Positions 16,624 to 26,103 of a stretch of DNA of 64,000 bases are shown here, in pieces. A program made the position numbers and the translations under genes. Source of the DNA: an uncultured Phascolarctobacterium sp. (GTDB lineage Bacteria > Bacillota > Negativicutes > Acidaminococcales > Acidaminococcaceae); assembly GCF_900753045.1 (NCBI RefSeq), contig NZ_CAADXO010000068.1:1-64000 (forward strand). The letters are read 5' to 3'. A model generated the notes under the pieces. It was given only the letters and a program-made list of their open reading frames with translations. It ran no database searches and was not told the origin of the DNA. Numbering within the stretch: the first letter of the stretch is position 1; each line of letters opens with the position of its first letter.

Positions 16624-18441
16624 ATGCTCACGAAGCTCACCAAAATAAAAAGACTGCTGCTTATAGGCAAGGAAATATGGCATAATAAGCGTTCCATGCG
16701 CAGCCGTTTCATTATTTACCTGCTGTCACTGGTTCTGCTGGCAGGTTCTGCTATGCTGATACTGTTAAACGTTATCGGCATAGTACAACCGCCAAGCCAT
16801 GATATCGACCGCTTTCTTGAATATGAGCTTAACACCCGTACCAACGATATCAAACGCCAGATGAACGCACTGGCTGCTCACAATATCGATTTGTCGCAGC
16901 AGCTGCAGCAGGATATCAACCGCGTTATGCTGGAGCAGGGCATTTATAATAATTATGATGCCCTGAACAACAATCCCGAGGCTTTGACAGCCATCCAGCA
17001 GGCAACCTACCAGACACTTGCCGCCAAAATGCAGCAGGCACCGGCCAGCGGTGCCTTGTATCTGATTAATGCCAGCGTCAACACGAATCTGCTGGAACCT
17101 ACCTATAACGGTCTTTTTCTCAAATTCACCAATATCTATTCCGAAAACACTCTGTTCAACGAAATCTGTATGTTCCGCGGCAACCCACAGGTTGCACGCA
17201 ATAATAACATCAGCCTTTACAGCACCTGGCAAATGGAACTCAATATCCACGCCTATCCGCAGGCTGATACGCTTTTGCATGCCAAGGAAAACAATATTTC
17301 CCAACAATATATCCTGACAGACGTTGCTCACCTTAAAGAAAGCTGGGAGCAGTCACGTCTTTTCCTGATGCCTATTAACAGTAATGACGGCAAGATTATC
17401 GGCGTCTGCGGCTTCGAAATCAGCAGCGTGTACTTCCAACAGCGTACTAAGCAGGCCAATTACAAGGGTTATCCTCTGATTACCGCTATTCTCGACAAAA
17501 AAGCGGACAACGAATACCAGGGACAGCTTTCCAATCCGGCCTCCTTCGTCAATGCTACTATAACAACCAGCTCTGACGGCGAGCATGAATTATTTACTGC
17601 CGGTCAGGAGCGTTTCATCGGCTTCACTGCACCCCTGACGGTCGGTGCCTCGGAGCACAGGGTAGCAGTAATGCTGCCTGCCGACAGCTATTATCATTTG
17701 CAGAGGCAGGCTAAAATGCGTCTGCTGATAATGCTGGGTATTATTCTGCTGCTTTCATTGCTGTCTGCCGGTTATTTCAGCAAAAGATATGTAGACCCGT
17801 TGGTAGCGGATTTGCAGCAGCTGCAGCAAAATCCCGATGCTCCTCCGCAAGCCAATGTGCTGGAGCTCAACCAGTTCTTTGAATTCCTGCAGGACCATTC
17901 CGAGCAGCAGGCCGAAAAAATGCGCCAGCTGCAAAGCGAAAATAATGAAGTACAAAAGCAATACGGTCAGGCCGCCGTGCGTCTGCAGGAGGCACAGGAA
18001 AAGCAAAAGCAAACCGCCAACCAGTATATTCAGCTGGAGGAACAGCTTGCCACCCTGCAGGAAGAAATTCAGCAGGTACGCCTGCAGATGGAGCAAACGC
18101 AGCAGGAGAAGCTGCAGGCTCAGCAGGAACGCGAGCAGGCTCAACAGCAGTTCAACTTTGCTCAGGCTGCTCTGGAAAAGGCTATTGAAAAGAAGCTGGA
18201 GACAGTTGACCCCGACAGCTATAAGATGTTTGTCGATAATCTGGCAACGCTGACGCCTAAGGAGGAGGACATCTTCAACCTTTATGTTCAGGGCTGCTCG
18301 ACTAAGGCGATTATCAGCCAGCTGGGCATCACCGAAAACACCTTAAAATATCACAACAAAAATATCTACGGCAAGCTGGGTGTAAAAACCCGTAAGGAGC
18401 TGCTGCAGTATATCGAACTGATGCGTAACGCAGAGCACTGA
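16624..18441 (+). CDS. Membrane-bound LuxR-type regulator with extracytoplasmic sensor domain
   Basis: 605 residues. One transmembrane helix at about 29-50, an extracytoplasmic region of about 310 residues that looks like a Cache-type sensor, a second helix at about 366-385, a Gln/Glu-rich coiled coil (about 425-520), and a LuxR (GerE) helix-turn-helix at the C-terminus (LTPKEEDIFNLYVQGCSTKA, then ITENTLKYHNKNIYGKLGV). There is no kinase or receiver domain, so the protein would sense outside and bind DNA from the membrane in one step. ATG 16624 has AAGGAGG upstream. It lies 29 bp behind the solute-binding lipoprotein, which suggests that the lipoprotein presents the ligand to it (inference). 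Confidence 0.85.
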   Translation: MLTKLTKIKRLLLIGKEIWHNKRSMRSRFIIYLLSLVLLAGSAMLILLNVIGIVQPPSHDIDRFLEYELNTRTNDIKRQMNALAAHNIDLSQQLQQDINRVMLEQGIYNNYDALNNNPEALTAIQQATYQTLAAKMQQAPASGALYLINASVNTNLLEPTYNGLFLKFTNIYSENTLFNEICMFRGNPQVARNNNISLYSTWQMELNIHAYPQADTLLHAKENNISQQYILTDVAHLKESWEQSRLFLMPINSNDGKIIGVCGFEISSVYFQQRTKQANYKGYPLITAILDKKADNEYQGQLSNPASFVNATITTSSDGEHELFTAGQERFIGFTAPLTVGASEHRVAVMLPADSYYHLQRQAKMRLLIMLGIILLLSLLSAGYFSKRYVDPLVADLQQLQQNPDAPPQANVLELNQFFEFLQDHSEQQAEKMRQLQSENNEVQKQYGQAAVRLQEAQEKQKQTANQYIQLEEQLATLQEEIQQVRLQMEQTQQEKLQAQQEREQAQQQFNFAQAALEKAIEKKLETVDPDSYKMFVDNLATLTPKEEDIFNLYVQGCSTKAIISQLGITENTLKYHNKNIYGKLGVKTRKELLQYIELMRNAEH

Positions 18442-18455
18442 CGCGTAGCGCATTG

Positions 18456-18494
18456 AAAAAGCCTCCGGCGAGTTTACTCGTCGGAGGCTTTCGT
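18456..18494 (+). terminator. Terminator of the lipoprotein-LuxR operon
   Basis: GCCTCCGGCGAGT, TTA loop, CTCGTCGGAGGC, then TTTCGTT. Confidence 0.8.
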
Positions 18495-18500
18495 TATGGT

Positions 18501-19403
18501 TTAGGGGTTAGCTTCGGTCGCAGAAGTATTATTTAGATAATATTTTTTGTTTCTATTTTTACCATCAGATACAATAATATCCATTTTAGAAAATTTAGCC
18601 AAATATCGCCTTGTTGTTGCCTCAGGCATTCCAGCTGCTTCGGCAACAACTTTAGTGGTAACAAAATCATACTGTTTTGCAAGCATCATTAAGACATTGA
18701 AAAAGCATTTCTCTTTTTCATTTAATTTATCGCTCACTTTATCGCTCACTTTAGTGGTTCCATAATTTACATTCTTCAAAATAACTCTAAAACTACTTCC
18801 ATCTGAATAAAATATAGGTTTTAAAGACTCATTGTAGCCCGGCAGTTTTTCTGTTTCACTTATAATCTTTTTCAGACCACTACCTCTACGTTCCATAAAC
18901 TTCATTCTATGAAATAAATCTGCTATAACAGGATTACGTCTCATAGAGCCAATATTAGTTATCGCATGCTCCTGTACTGCTTTACCGTCGAACATCCCGC
19001 CAGGCGAGCTAATTTCCAATCTATCATCATACATATCAATATGTACTTCACTACCTGATACAATATAATCTCTATGAATCAAAGCATTTACCAAAGCCTC
19101 TGTCACAGCACGTTCAGCATAATCAGGCTTATCAACCCTATATTCTACATCTTTATAAAAACGTACTTTAGAATTATTTTTTACGAAATCAGATGCACTT
19201 CTCAATAAGTATATTAGATTTCCTTCGAACTCTTTATCATCCAAGGCGTCATCAAACACAGATCCCTTTTCTAAACCATTCCATCTTGTACAAAAAACAC
19301 GTGAATTATAAACTATATACTGGTCTGCAAACAACCTTCCCGCATTAGTAAGATAACCCTTTTTGTCTGCAAGGCAAAAAGAAAAATAATCCTTATATCA
19401 TAT
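18501..19403 (-). pseudogene. 5'-truncated AlbA/Schlafen-type ATP-binding protein
   Basis: An open frame of about 300 codons runs from an in-frame stop at 19404 and has no convincing start; the first possible start is TTG 19334 with no ribosome site. The visible part begins in the middle of the family (KKGYLTNAGRLFADQ), continues through the GHKL N-box (TEALVNALIHRDY), RLEISSPGGM and RRGSGLKKI, and ends with a winged helix. The N-terminal AlbA_2 domain, present in the intact relative at 2.2-3.6 kb, is missing. Either a decayed gene or one that uses an internal start. Confidence 0.7.
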
Positions 19404-19544
19404 TACCATCTAACAAACACCTGTTAAATCCAAGCTTATGACGTAAATATAAAAGTTCAATTCAGTAATATTTAAATAGTTACGCATAACAATCTACTAT
19501 GTACTTTTTGAGGCTGGGTTTTATCCTAGCCTCTTTAAGCCTTT
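19335..19544. other. AT-rich gap with a hairpin
   Basis: Beyond the 5' remnant of the truncated gene there is no frame. A hairpin at 19510-19532 (GAGGCTGGG / CCTAGCCTC) is followed by T-rich sequence only on the plus strand, so it is not a clear terminator for the Z1 gene. Confidence 0.4.
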
Positions 19545-22500
19545 TTAGTGTTTGCTTGTTTTATGCTTACTTTTATCCTGATATTTCTCCTTTAAAACTT
19601 TCAAATACTTATCATAAGCAGTAGGCATATCCTCAATAGACATAAGATAAATATCTTTAAACATATCCGGTTCTTTATCTATTAATAAAGCTCCGCTATA
19701 ACCACCATCTTTAGGGAACTGCGCAATATCACGAGCATTGATCAAGTCGTTATATGCAAACTCTTTGCCTTCAGCCTTTCTTTTTTTAGCATAGCATAAT
19801 GCGAAATATTCAGCTATAGACTCTTGAGTCCATCCTTGTTTCAAAAATGCTTTTCTACTATAGAACCAGCGTCCACTCTTTGTCATAGTATCAGCATAAT
19901 GCCAAGCATGCTGCATTTCATGCGCTATAACGTTTATCAACAACTCCATTCTATCTTCAGCATTAGTGCATTCGTTGCTTATTTTATCATAATATATGCG
20001 TATTTCACAAATACCACTGCCTTTAGGTTCAAAATACCCAAGTGTTATAAACGAGTTGCGAAGCACATCCAATGCTTCATCAACATATTTACATATTTCA
20101 GCAACAGCTCTGTTTTTATAACCCTTTAATTCCTCTAATATTTTATCATGAAGATAATCCACTTCTTCTGAAAAATCATTATTTAACAGCAAAGAATAGA
20201 ATCGGTCAATATTTTTGATTTTATCAGTACCGATAGAAGTTTGTCTTACTGCTTCCATAGTTTTTTCTTTTAACTGTTTAATCTGCTTTAGCAAACTATC
20301 TTCATAAGGTTTTTCAGGTCCATTATCTATATAAACTTTACATTCCAGTTCCTCTCTTTTTAACACAATATTCCCTAACTCACGAAACTTAAACTTCTCA
20401 TCCCTAAATTTCATGATTTTATTAATTGCAGCTTCAATTTTCTTTATTTCATTAACTTTAGCTCTACTATTATTGATTACCGGGAAGCCGGTAAATTTAA
20501 TAGCTTTCTTGCCGGCACTAAAGACATTTTCCCTAACTTCTGAATTCGCATTAGTCTCTGCGTAAATTCCTATATTCATATCAGACGGAGTATAATACAC
20601 AGGCCACCAAAATGCATTTTTCCAGACAGGATTACACTGTTCAGTCAGCACCAATACAGGATATCTGTCTCTAAGATTTTTAGCCAAAAGACCTTCATTA
20701 TTACCATCATCAGGTGCATCTTGGTATGTATCTGTATTGCCTCTTTTCTTTTTCATGCCAATTTGACGATTTCTTCTAACAATCAAAGCCACTTTATCGC
20801 ATTGACTAGTAGAAAATAAAAATGGGCTTTCAATATCAGCAAAAACACTGCATTTTGTTTCTAGTTGATCTGGCTCTATCATATCGTAGCAATAACGCAA
20901 TAATTCTAAAGCCTTATCTTTATCAATAAGCAAATACATACTATCGTCTATATCTAGTCCTTTTTTATAATCTGTTTGCTTACTGCAGTGCAGCTCTTCT
21001 ACAATCTCATCTATTTTGTTCTTTAATCTTGTAATTCTTTTTACAGTAAAGCCAACCGGCAAATAACGTTTTTCCGGTAAAATAGTCTTAATATCCGAAG
21101 CTGCAATTTTAACTTTTGAACAAGCAATTATCTTATTTCCAGATTCTAGGTAAACCACACTGCCACCTTTTTGTCTTTGCATGCGTTCACGCAAAATACA
21201 GTCTCGTTCCATAATATCAGTCATATTATTTAACAGTCTTGCTGTAGTATAAAATCTGGTAACAGAAAGAAGGTTTTCACTACGATAGCCAAACATTCGG
21301 CAATGCTGCATAACTGTATCCTGTTGCATCTGTTTAGGATCGCGACCATAGAAAAAGCTAATTAATGCAGGTATAGTTATTCCTCTATCTAATACTTGTC
21401 CTCCTACAAAAATCGTCAAGGAATTTTCCAATTTCAGCTCACCCGTATTGACATCCAGCAGTTTTTCTATATCTTTATCACTATTAACTTCTTTAATGTC
21501 AACTTCTGTGATAATACCTTCCAAATCTCCGTCTTCATCTTTATAGGCTATTGCTCTTGCAACTTCTCGCATCGATGGTAAGTTTATAACATTATACGCT
21601 TTTACCGATTGTGCTAAATCAGCATAGGATATTTGGAGATATTTTTTTATTAAGGAGCTATCTATATCGCGTTCAAGCTCTCTACGAATAATATCAAAAC
21701 CATTTTCTATAAAATCCTTTTCATGTTTATGTAATTTTTTATTGATGGAAGCATGCATAACCGCTGAAACATAATAATCTCTGCAACCCTCTTGTAACTG
21801 TATAATTGCAGTACCTACCAAAACGTCAAAAATCCATTTTCTTAGCGTTGGCAGCGCATATTTAGCTCCGTTCGGTTCCAAAAAATTTTCTGGTTTTACT
21901 ACACGCTTATCTGTTAACGCAATATTTTTGCCACTATTTTTCTTGGTGCCATTAAGTAAATCCATTTCTTCCTGTGGAACTATATACGGCAAATACATGG
22001 CCTTATGATAATTATCTGAGTACTCATCTTGCGAATCCATGAAGTAATACTTTCCACCAATATATCCCTGGCCAGTAGGCAATACAACTGTGCGCTCCGG
22101 TTTTATAGGCATTATATCTTCATTGCTAAAAGCATCAGGCTGCAAATATAAAGCATAAGGAGTTGCTGTAACCTGCATCAACACATGACGAACTTCACTG
22201 TTCACACAATTCTTACGAGCAGTGTTTACAGCGCCAGATACTCTTCTTAATGTCAAATCATCTGCTTTTCCTTCATATCCTATAGAGGTAATATCAGCTT
22301 CATCATCAACAATCAGAATTCTTTTATATTTATTAGAAGCAACAATTTCATTTATCAAGCGAATCATTCTATCTACATTATCAGCTTGTTTTTTTACAAC
22401 TATTATTCTTTTCTTCTCCGGATAGCGCTTCAAAAACTGTCTTACAATCTTTTGCTTACCAGCTTCTGTAGTCTCACTGCCAAAGTCTATATCAAGAATA

Positions 22501-22841
22501 TTTTGAGCTACAACATCACCAATATTACTTTTACCTAACTTTACTTCAGCAAATTCAGCCATCATCCTGCTAACAGTCTGTTGAACCAATGCTTTGCTGC
22601 ATTTAGTTAAAATAATGGTCATATCAAAATCGTTATCAAAGCACAAAGACATCAATCCAATAAAAGCCCTCGTCTTACCAGATTGAATACTGCCAAGCAT
22701 CATGATAGGATGATAATCCTCCTGATTGAGGTTATTCAAGCACAAAGAACCTAACTCCTCAATTTTCTCCTTCAGCTCATCTGTATACTTATCAGGTTTA
22801 GATACAACTATCGTTTTATAAATTCTGCCATCTGTATTCAT
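19545..22841 (-). CDS. Z1-type superfamily 2 helicase fused to a zinc-metalloprotease-like domain
   Basis: 1098 residues from ATG 22841 (GGAG 7 nt upstream; an ATG two codons earlier is too close). Helicase motifs: Walker A GSIQSGKT (50-57), DDEAD (179-183), TATP (225-228), GGQVLDRGITIP (480-491), QHCRMFGYR (512-520). The last two are the hallmark of the Z1 family, found in restriction-like and defence loci with MutL-type ATPases and nucleases. The C-terminal 150 residues carry AHEMQHAWH with HExxH at 974-978, and ESIAEYFA about 30 residues later supplies a possible third ligand, a gluzincin-like layout. The gene is far richer in A+T than its flanks and lies next to a broken AlbA-type gene, as expected for an island. 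No methyltransferase or nuclease partner is seen nearby. Confidence 0.82.
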   Translation of the reverse strand: MNTDGRIYKTIVVSKPDKYTDELKEKIEELGSLCLNNLNQEDYHPIMMLGSIQSGKTRAFIGLMSLCFDNDFDMTIILTKCSKALVQQTVSRMMAEFAEVKLGKSNIGDVVAQNILDIDFGSETTEAGKQKIVRQFLKRYPEKKRIIVVKKQADNVDRMIRLINEIVASNKYKRILIVDDEADITSIGYEGKADDLTLRRVSGAVNTARKNCVNSEVRHVLMQVTATPYALYLQPDAFSNEDIMPIKPERTVVLPTGQGYIGGKYYFMDSQDEYSDNYHKAMYLPYIVPQEEMDLLNGTKKNSGKNIALTDKRVVKPENFLEPNGAKYALPTLRKWIFDVLVGTAIIQLQEGCRDYYVSAVMHASINKKLHKHEKDFIENGFDIIRRELERDIDSSLIKKYLQISYADLAQSVKAYNVINLPSMREVARAIAYKDEDGDLEGIITEVDIKEVNSDKDIEKLLDVNTGELKLENSLTIFVGGQVLDRGITIPALISFFYGRDPKQMQQDTVMQHCRMFGYRSENLLSVTRFYTTARLLNNMTDIMERDCILRERMQRQKGGSVVYLESGNKIIACSKVKIAASDIKTILPEKRYLPVGFTVKRITRLKNKIDEIVEELHCSKQTDYKKGLDIDDSMYLLIDKDKALELLRYCYDMIEPDQLETKCSVFADIESPFLFSTSQCDKVALIVRRNRQIGMKKKRGNTDTYQDAPDDGNNEGLLAKNLRDRYPVLVLTEQCNPVWKNAFWWPVYYTPSDMNIGIYAETNANSEVRENVFSAGKKAIKFTGFPVINNSRAKVNEIKKIEAAINKIMKFRDEKFKFRELGNIVLKREELECKVYIDNGPEKPYEDSLLKQIKQLKEKTMEAVRQTSIGTDKIKNIDRFYSLLLNNDFSEEVDYLHDKILEELKGYKNRAVAEICKYVDEALDVLRNSFITLGYFEPKGSGICEIRIYYDKISNECTNAEDRMELLINVIAHEMQHAWHYADTMTKSGRWFYSRKAFLKQGWTQESIAEYFALCYAKKRKAEGKEFAYNDLINARDIAQFPKDGGYSGALLIDKEPDMFKDIYLMSIEDMPTAYDKYLKVLKEKYQDKSKHKTSKH

Positions 22842-23056
22842 AAACATTCTCCTTATATTTAAGACAAACTATCTTTACTTATACTGCCAAGTAATTTGCA
22901 ACAAATATTTCTATACTAAGCCACTATATACATTTATTTTATAACTTTACTTACTGAAAATCAACCTTCTCATAAACAAGTGCTCTGCTATTAGCATACT
23001 AAAATTTTATCTGGAAAAATAAAATTGTAACCTGTCCGTTTAACAGCTAACTGCAT
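22842..23056. other. AT-rich gap upstream of the Z1 gene
   Basis: Holds the presumed Z1 promoter. I see no gene or repeat in it. Confidence 0.4.
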
Positions 23057-23100
23057 AAAAAATACGCAACAGACCTTAGCTTCTGTTGCGTATAAAAAAA
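23057..23100 (-). terminator. Bidirectional terminator
   Basis: Arms ACGCAACAGA and TCTGTTGCGT with A- and T-runs on the two sides. It ends the lipoprotein operon on the minus strand. Confidence 0.85.
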
Positions 23101-23169
23101 TTCATATTTAATGTCTCGTTTAGGCTTTATGTATTAGGGGTTAGTTTCTGTCGTACCTTCTACCCTACA

Positions 23170-24231
23170 TTACATCTGCAGGATGAAGAATTCATCTTTA
23201 ATATTTTTTCTGTCACTGCTGAGGGCAACTAGAACTCTGTTATCAGGCATATTTGCCAGGTTTACACATGCACCGATGCTGGTTTCCTTATTATCGGTCA
23301 AATCCTTATAACTTACGGTACCAACCAGCGTGCCGGTGTTCTTTCTGTAAATCTGCAGCTGCTGCTTGTCTACAGAGGAATCGCTGACTACCAGATATTC
23401 ATCAGTCAAAGCTATATCGGTTAAGGAATTGATGGCCTTGCTATCTTCACGTTTTTCCTTGCCGATGACGCGTTTTTGCTTGCCATTGAAGTCATAAACG
23501 CTTACCAGGCCCACGTCCTGAGTGCCGATACGCGCATTGCCGCCAACATAGAAATCACCGTTTCTGTCTGCAACAACGCTCTGCGGAATATTGATTTTAT
23601 CCTTGTCGTCAGCATCACGGCTTCTGGATTCCTTACGTACTGTGCCCAAATCCTTGCCTACTCTGTAGCCGTTGCGAAGATCCACCTTTCTCATTTCACC
23701 CTGGTTCATCCAAATCAAAGCCTTGTCCGCATTGCCTTTAGGAATTACAACAAGGTTATTGAAGCGTCCTTGTGCCTCTTCAATACGTTTGGTTTCGCTA
23801 TCGAAATAATTGAGTCTCATTCTCTTATTGGTATAGAAAACGCCTCTGGTGCCATCAGAGGAAATCTTAGCATTACCGGACAAAGCATCAACATTATTAT
23901 CCAACATGCGCAGACCATCTTTATCCCACTGCATCTGAACAAGTCTGTCCTTAACGTTGGCATAAATCATATCTCTGCCGATAACAGCCACCCTCATACC
24001 CTTGCTATAAGTATTTTGCAAATGCAGATTAGGATTATTTTTCAGAGTAAAGAGCTTAAATATATTAACGCCGACCTTAACATCCTTATTCGGCAAATCC
24101 TTCAAATCAGCAGCAATCGGTTTCGGTTTAGGAGGCTCGCTGGTGCCTTTGTCGCCCCCGCCGCAGCCCGCAATAAAGCTGCAGGCCAGAAGTCCCGCCA
24201 AAATTCCCATCGCAATACGTTTCTTCAACAT
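23170..24231 (-). CDS. Lipoprotein, probably beta-propeller
   Basis: 353 residues from ATG 24231 (GGAG nine bases upstream). A lipobox FIAGC is followed by a Gly/Pro-rich linker. The mature part shows repeated short strands of the kind seen in NHL/WD-like propellers (IPQSVVADRNGDFYVGGNAR; SLTDIALTDEYLVVSDSS). Second gene after the 5'-nucleotidase, 36 bp behind it, so expressed from palindrome promoter 2. Function unknown; perhaps a partner or inhibitor at the membrane surface. Confidence 0.75.
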   Translation of the reverse strand: MLKKRIAMGILAGLLACSFIAGCGGGDKGTSEPPKPKPIAADLKDLPNKDVKVGVNIFKLFTLKNNPNLHLQNTYSKGMRVAVIGRDMIYANVKDRLVQMQWDKDGLRMLDNNVDALSGNAKISSDGTRGVFYTNKRMRLNYFDSETKRIEEAQGRFNNLVVIPKGNADKALIWMNQGEMRKVDLRNGYRVGKDLGTVRKESRSRDADDKDKINIPQSVVADRNGDFYVGGNARIGTQDVGLVSVYDFNGKQKRVIGKEKREDSKAINSLTDIALTDEYLVVSDSSVDKQQLQIYRKNTGTLVGTVSYKDLTDNKETSIGACVNLANMPDNRVLVALSSDRKNIKDEFFILQM

Positions 24232-24267
24232 AACAATCATCTCCTTATTGTATTAGGGCAAAGCTCT

Positions 24268-25884
24268 TTATTTGATTACGATACGGCCATCGCCGTAAGG
24301 ATTAGCATATTGCTCGCCTACCTTGCCGTTCAGATGGTTCTGCAGATATTCCATAATCGTATCTGCATCGCTCATCATTTCATCCTGCACCAAATGCGCT
24401 CCCTTGAACATCGTCATGCCGTCACCGCCAGATTTCAGCATATAGGAGGTGCCTCCAACGGTGTATTTTTTATTAACGTCTAACGGTTTGCCGTCAATCT
24501 TAACATCGATTACGCGACGGGCACCGGCAACGCGCACGAAGTTGCCCTTGGCATCAAGCTCGATAGAGGAAGGAACAGAGCTGTCGAGCGTGTAGCTCAG
24601 ACCGGATACCTGCATAAAGCCGCCGCTTTCTTCAGGATAGCTGATGGCGCCCATTTCCAGAGCATCCAGAATCTGCTGGCCGTTTACCTCTAAAACTACG
24701 CACATGTTACCGAATGGGAAGGCCTCCAGCAAATCGTTGTAGCTGATGACGCCGGTTTTGATTTCGTTACGAATGCTGCCGCCGTTTACCAGAACTACGT
24801 CACAATCCAGCACTGCTCGATAGGCATCGGCAACAAAGTCACCCAAGCTGCATTCACGGTTGCGCACGATACGCTCACCGGTTGCAGGATCATTGCTGCG
24901 CAGCTGTACCAAGGCTTCGCCCACAGGCTGCTTCAGCAAAGGCTCATAGGTTTTTATTTCCTGGGCAATAACTCTTGCGATATTGGCATCCTTGCCGTTG
25001 GATTCGGTAATCAGCTGGCTCTTCAGCTTGCCGTCGGGAGTAATTACCAGCTCGCCTACAGTTTTCAGCTTAGTACCGGTCTGCGCCAGCAGCACGTCCT
25101 TGCCGACTTTATTTTTAACCATACGGGTAAAGCGCTCGTGAGAATGGCCGTCGATAACAGCATCTACGCCCTGAGTATTTTTAGCAACGCTTTCGCTGCT
25201 CCACTGCGGGGTGGTGCCGTCCATGCCCAAATGACCTACGATAAATACATAGTCCGCGCCGTCCTTGCGTGCCTTGTCGACATTCTTCTGCAGCTGCTTG
25301 TACAGCTTATTACCGGTTTTATCCTCGCAGAAGCTGTAAATATACTTGCCCTTCTCATTTTGGAAGAAGGTAGGCGTGGATGTTGTCAGGCTTTCCGGGG
25401 TGCTCGCACCCACAAAGGCTACCTTGGTATCCTCATACTGCATAATTTTGTAGCCCGGCAGAACCTGCTTGTTGTTGCCTGCATAAACAAAATTTGCGCA
25501 GTAGTAGCCTGCACGCTGCAGCGGCACCAGCTCCAAGAAGCGGTCCATGCCGTAGTCAAATTCATGGTTACCGGGAATGCAGAAATCATAACCCAGATAA
25601 TTCATAATATCGACAACTGCCAGACCACGGGACAGCTTGCCGATAGGTGCGCCCTGAATAGCATCGCCTGCATCCACCAGCGCCACATTCGGCGTTCTTT
25701 CCAGGGCATCCTTTTTAATCTGCGCCAGACCGGCAAAGCCGATATTATCATTAATACCGCAATGGATATCATTAGTATGCAGAATAACAATGTCATGCTC
25801 CAGCGCCCACGCCATCAGCGGAGCGGAAACAGTCATCGCTGCAGTCACCAAAAACAGCGATGTTTTTTTCCAGAACTTCTTCAT
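24268..25884 (-). CDS. Exported 5'-nucleotidase (UshA/YfkN type)
   Basis: 538 residues from ATG 25884. A signal peptide (ending APLMAWA) precedes a calcineurin-like metallophosphatase domain with HTNDIHCG, DAGDAIQG, GNHEFDYG and DGHSHERF, then the 5'-nucleotidase C-terminal domain with NGGSIRNEI and FPFGN. It hydrolyses nucleotides or related phosphates outside the inner membrane. Expressed from a palindrome promoter with the lipoprotein at 23.2 kb; with the nucleoside hydrolase at 30.8 kb, under the same type of promoter, it could strip nucleotides to free bases. Confidence 0.92.
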   Translation of the reverse strand: MKKFWKKTSLFLVTAAMTVSAPLMAWALEHDIVILHTNDIHCGINDNIGFAGLAQIKKDALERTPNVALVDAGDAIQGAPIGKLSRGLAVVDIMNYLGYDFCIPGNHEFDYGMDRFLELVPLQRAGYYCANFVYAGNNKQVLPGYKIMQYEDTKVAFVGASTPESLTTSTPTFFQNEKGKYIYSFCEDKTGNKLYKQLQKNVDKARKDGADYVFIVGHLGMDGTTPQWSSESVAKNTQGVDAVIDGHSHERFTRMVKNKVGKDVLLAQTGTKLKTVGELVITPDGKLKSQLITESNGKDANIARVIAQEIKTYEPLLKQPVGEALVQLRSNDPATGERIVRNRECSLGDFVADAYRAVLDCDVVLVNGGSIRNEIKTGVISYNDLLEAFPFGNMCVVLEVNGQQILDALEMGAISYPEESGGFMQVSGLSYTLDSSVPSSIELDAKGNFVRVAGARRVIDVKIDGKPLDVNKKYTVGGTSYMLKSGGDGMTMFKGAHLVQDEMMSDADTIMEYLQNHLNGKVGEQYANPYGDGRIVIK

Positions 25885-25916
25885 ATACATCACTTCCTTC
25901 CAGCTTTTGTAATTAT

Positions 25917-25971
25917 ATTATAAGCAAGAAGCAGCAAAAACGCCCCACCCCAAAGGCTGATTTCGGGTAGG
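25917..25971 (-). promoter_or_regulatory. Palindrome promoter 2, 5'-nucleotidase operon
   Basis: Palindrome 25943-25971 (arms CCTACCCGAAAT and TTTGGGGTGGGG), -35 position GGGCGT, 17 bp, TATAAT (25917-25922). Confidence 0.75.
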
Positions 25972-26029
25972 TTAAGGTAAAAAATATGCTTTTTCAGCGC
26001 TTTTTCCGACTATTTCTGCCTTAGCATAC

Positions 26030-26064
26030 AAAAACGCAGCCTCCCGGAAGCACCGGAAGGCTGC
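26030..26064 (-). terminator. Intrinsic terminator
   Basis: Leftward: GCAGCCTTCCGG, short loop, CCGGGAGGCTGC, GTTTTT. Ends the gene at 26104. Confidence 0.85.
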
Positions 26065-26103
26065 TTGTTTTATTATGCTATTGTTTTTTCAGCTGAATTA
26101 TTC

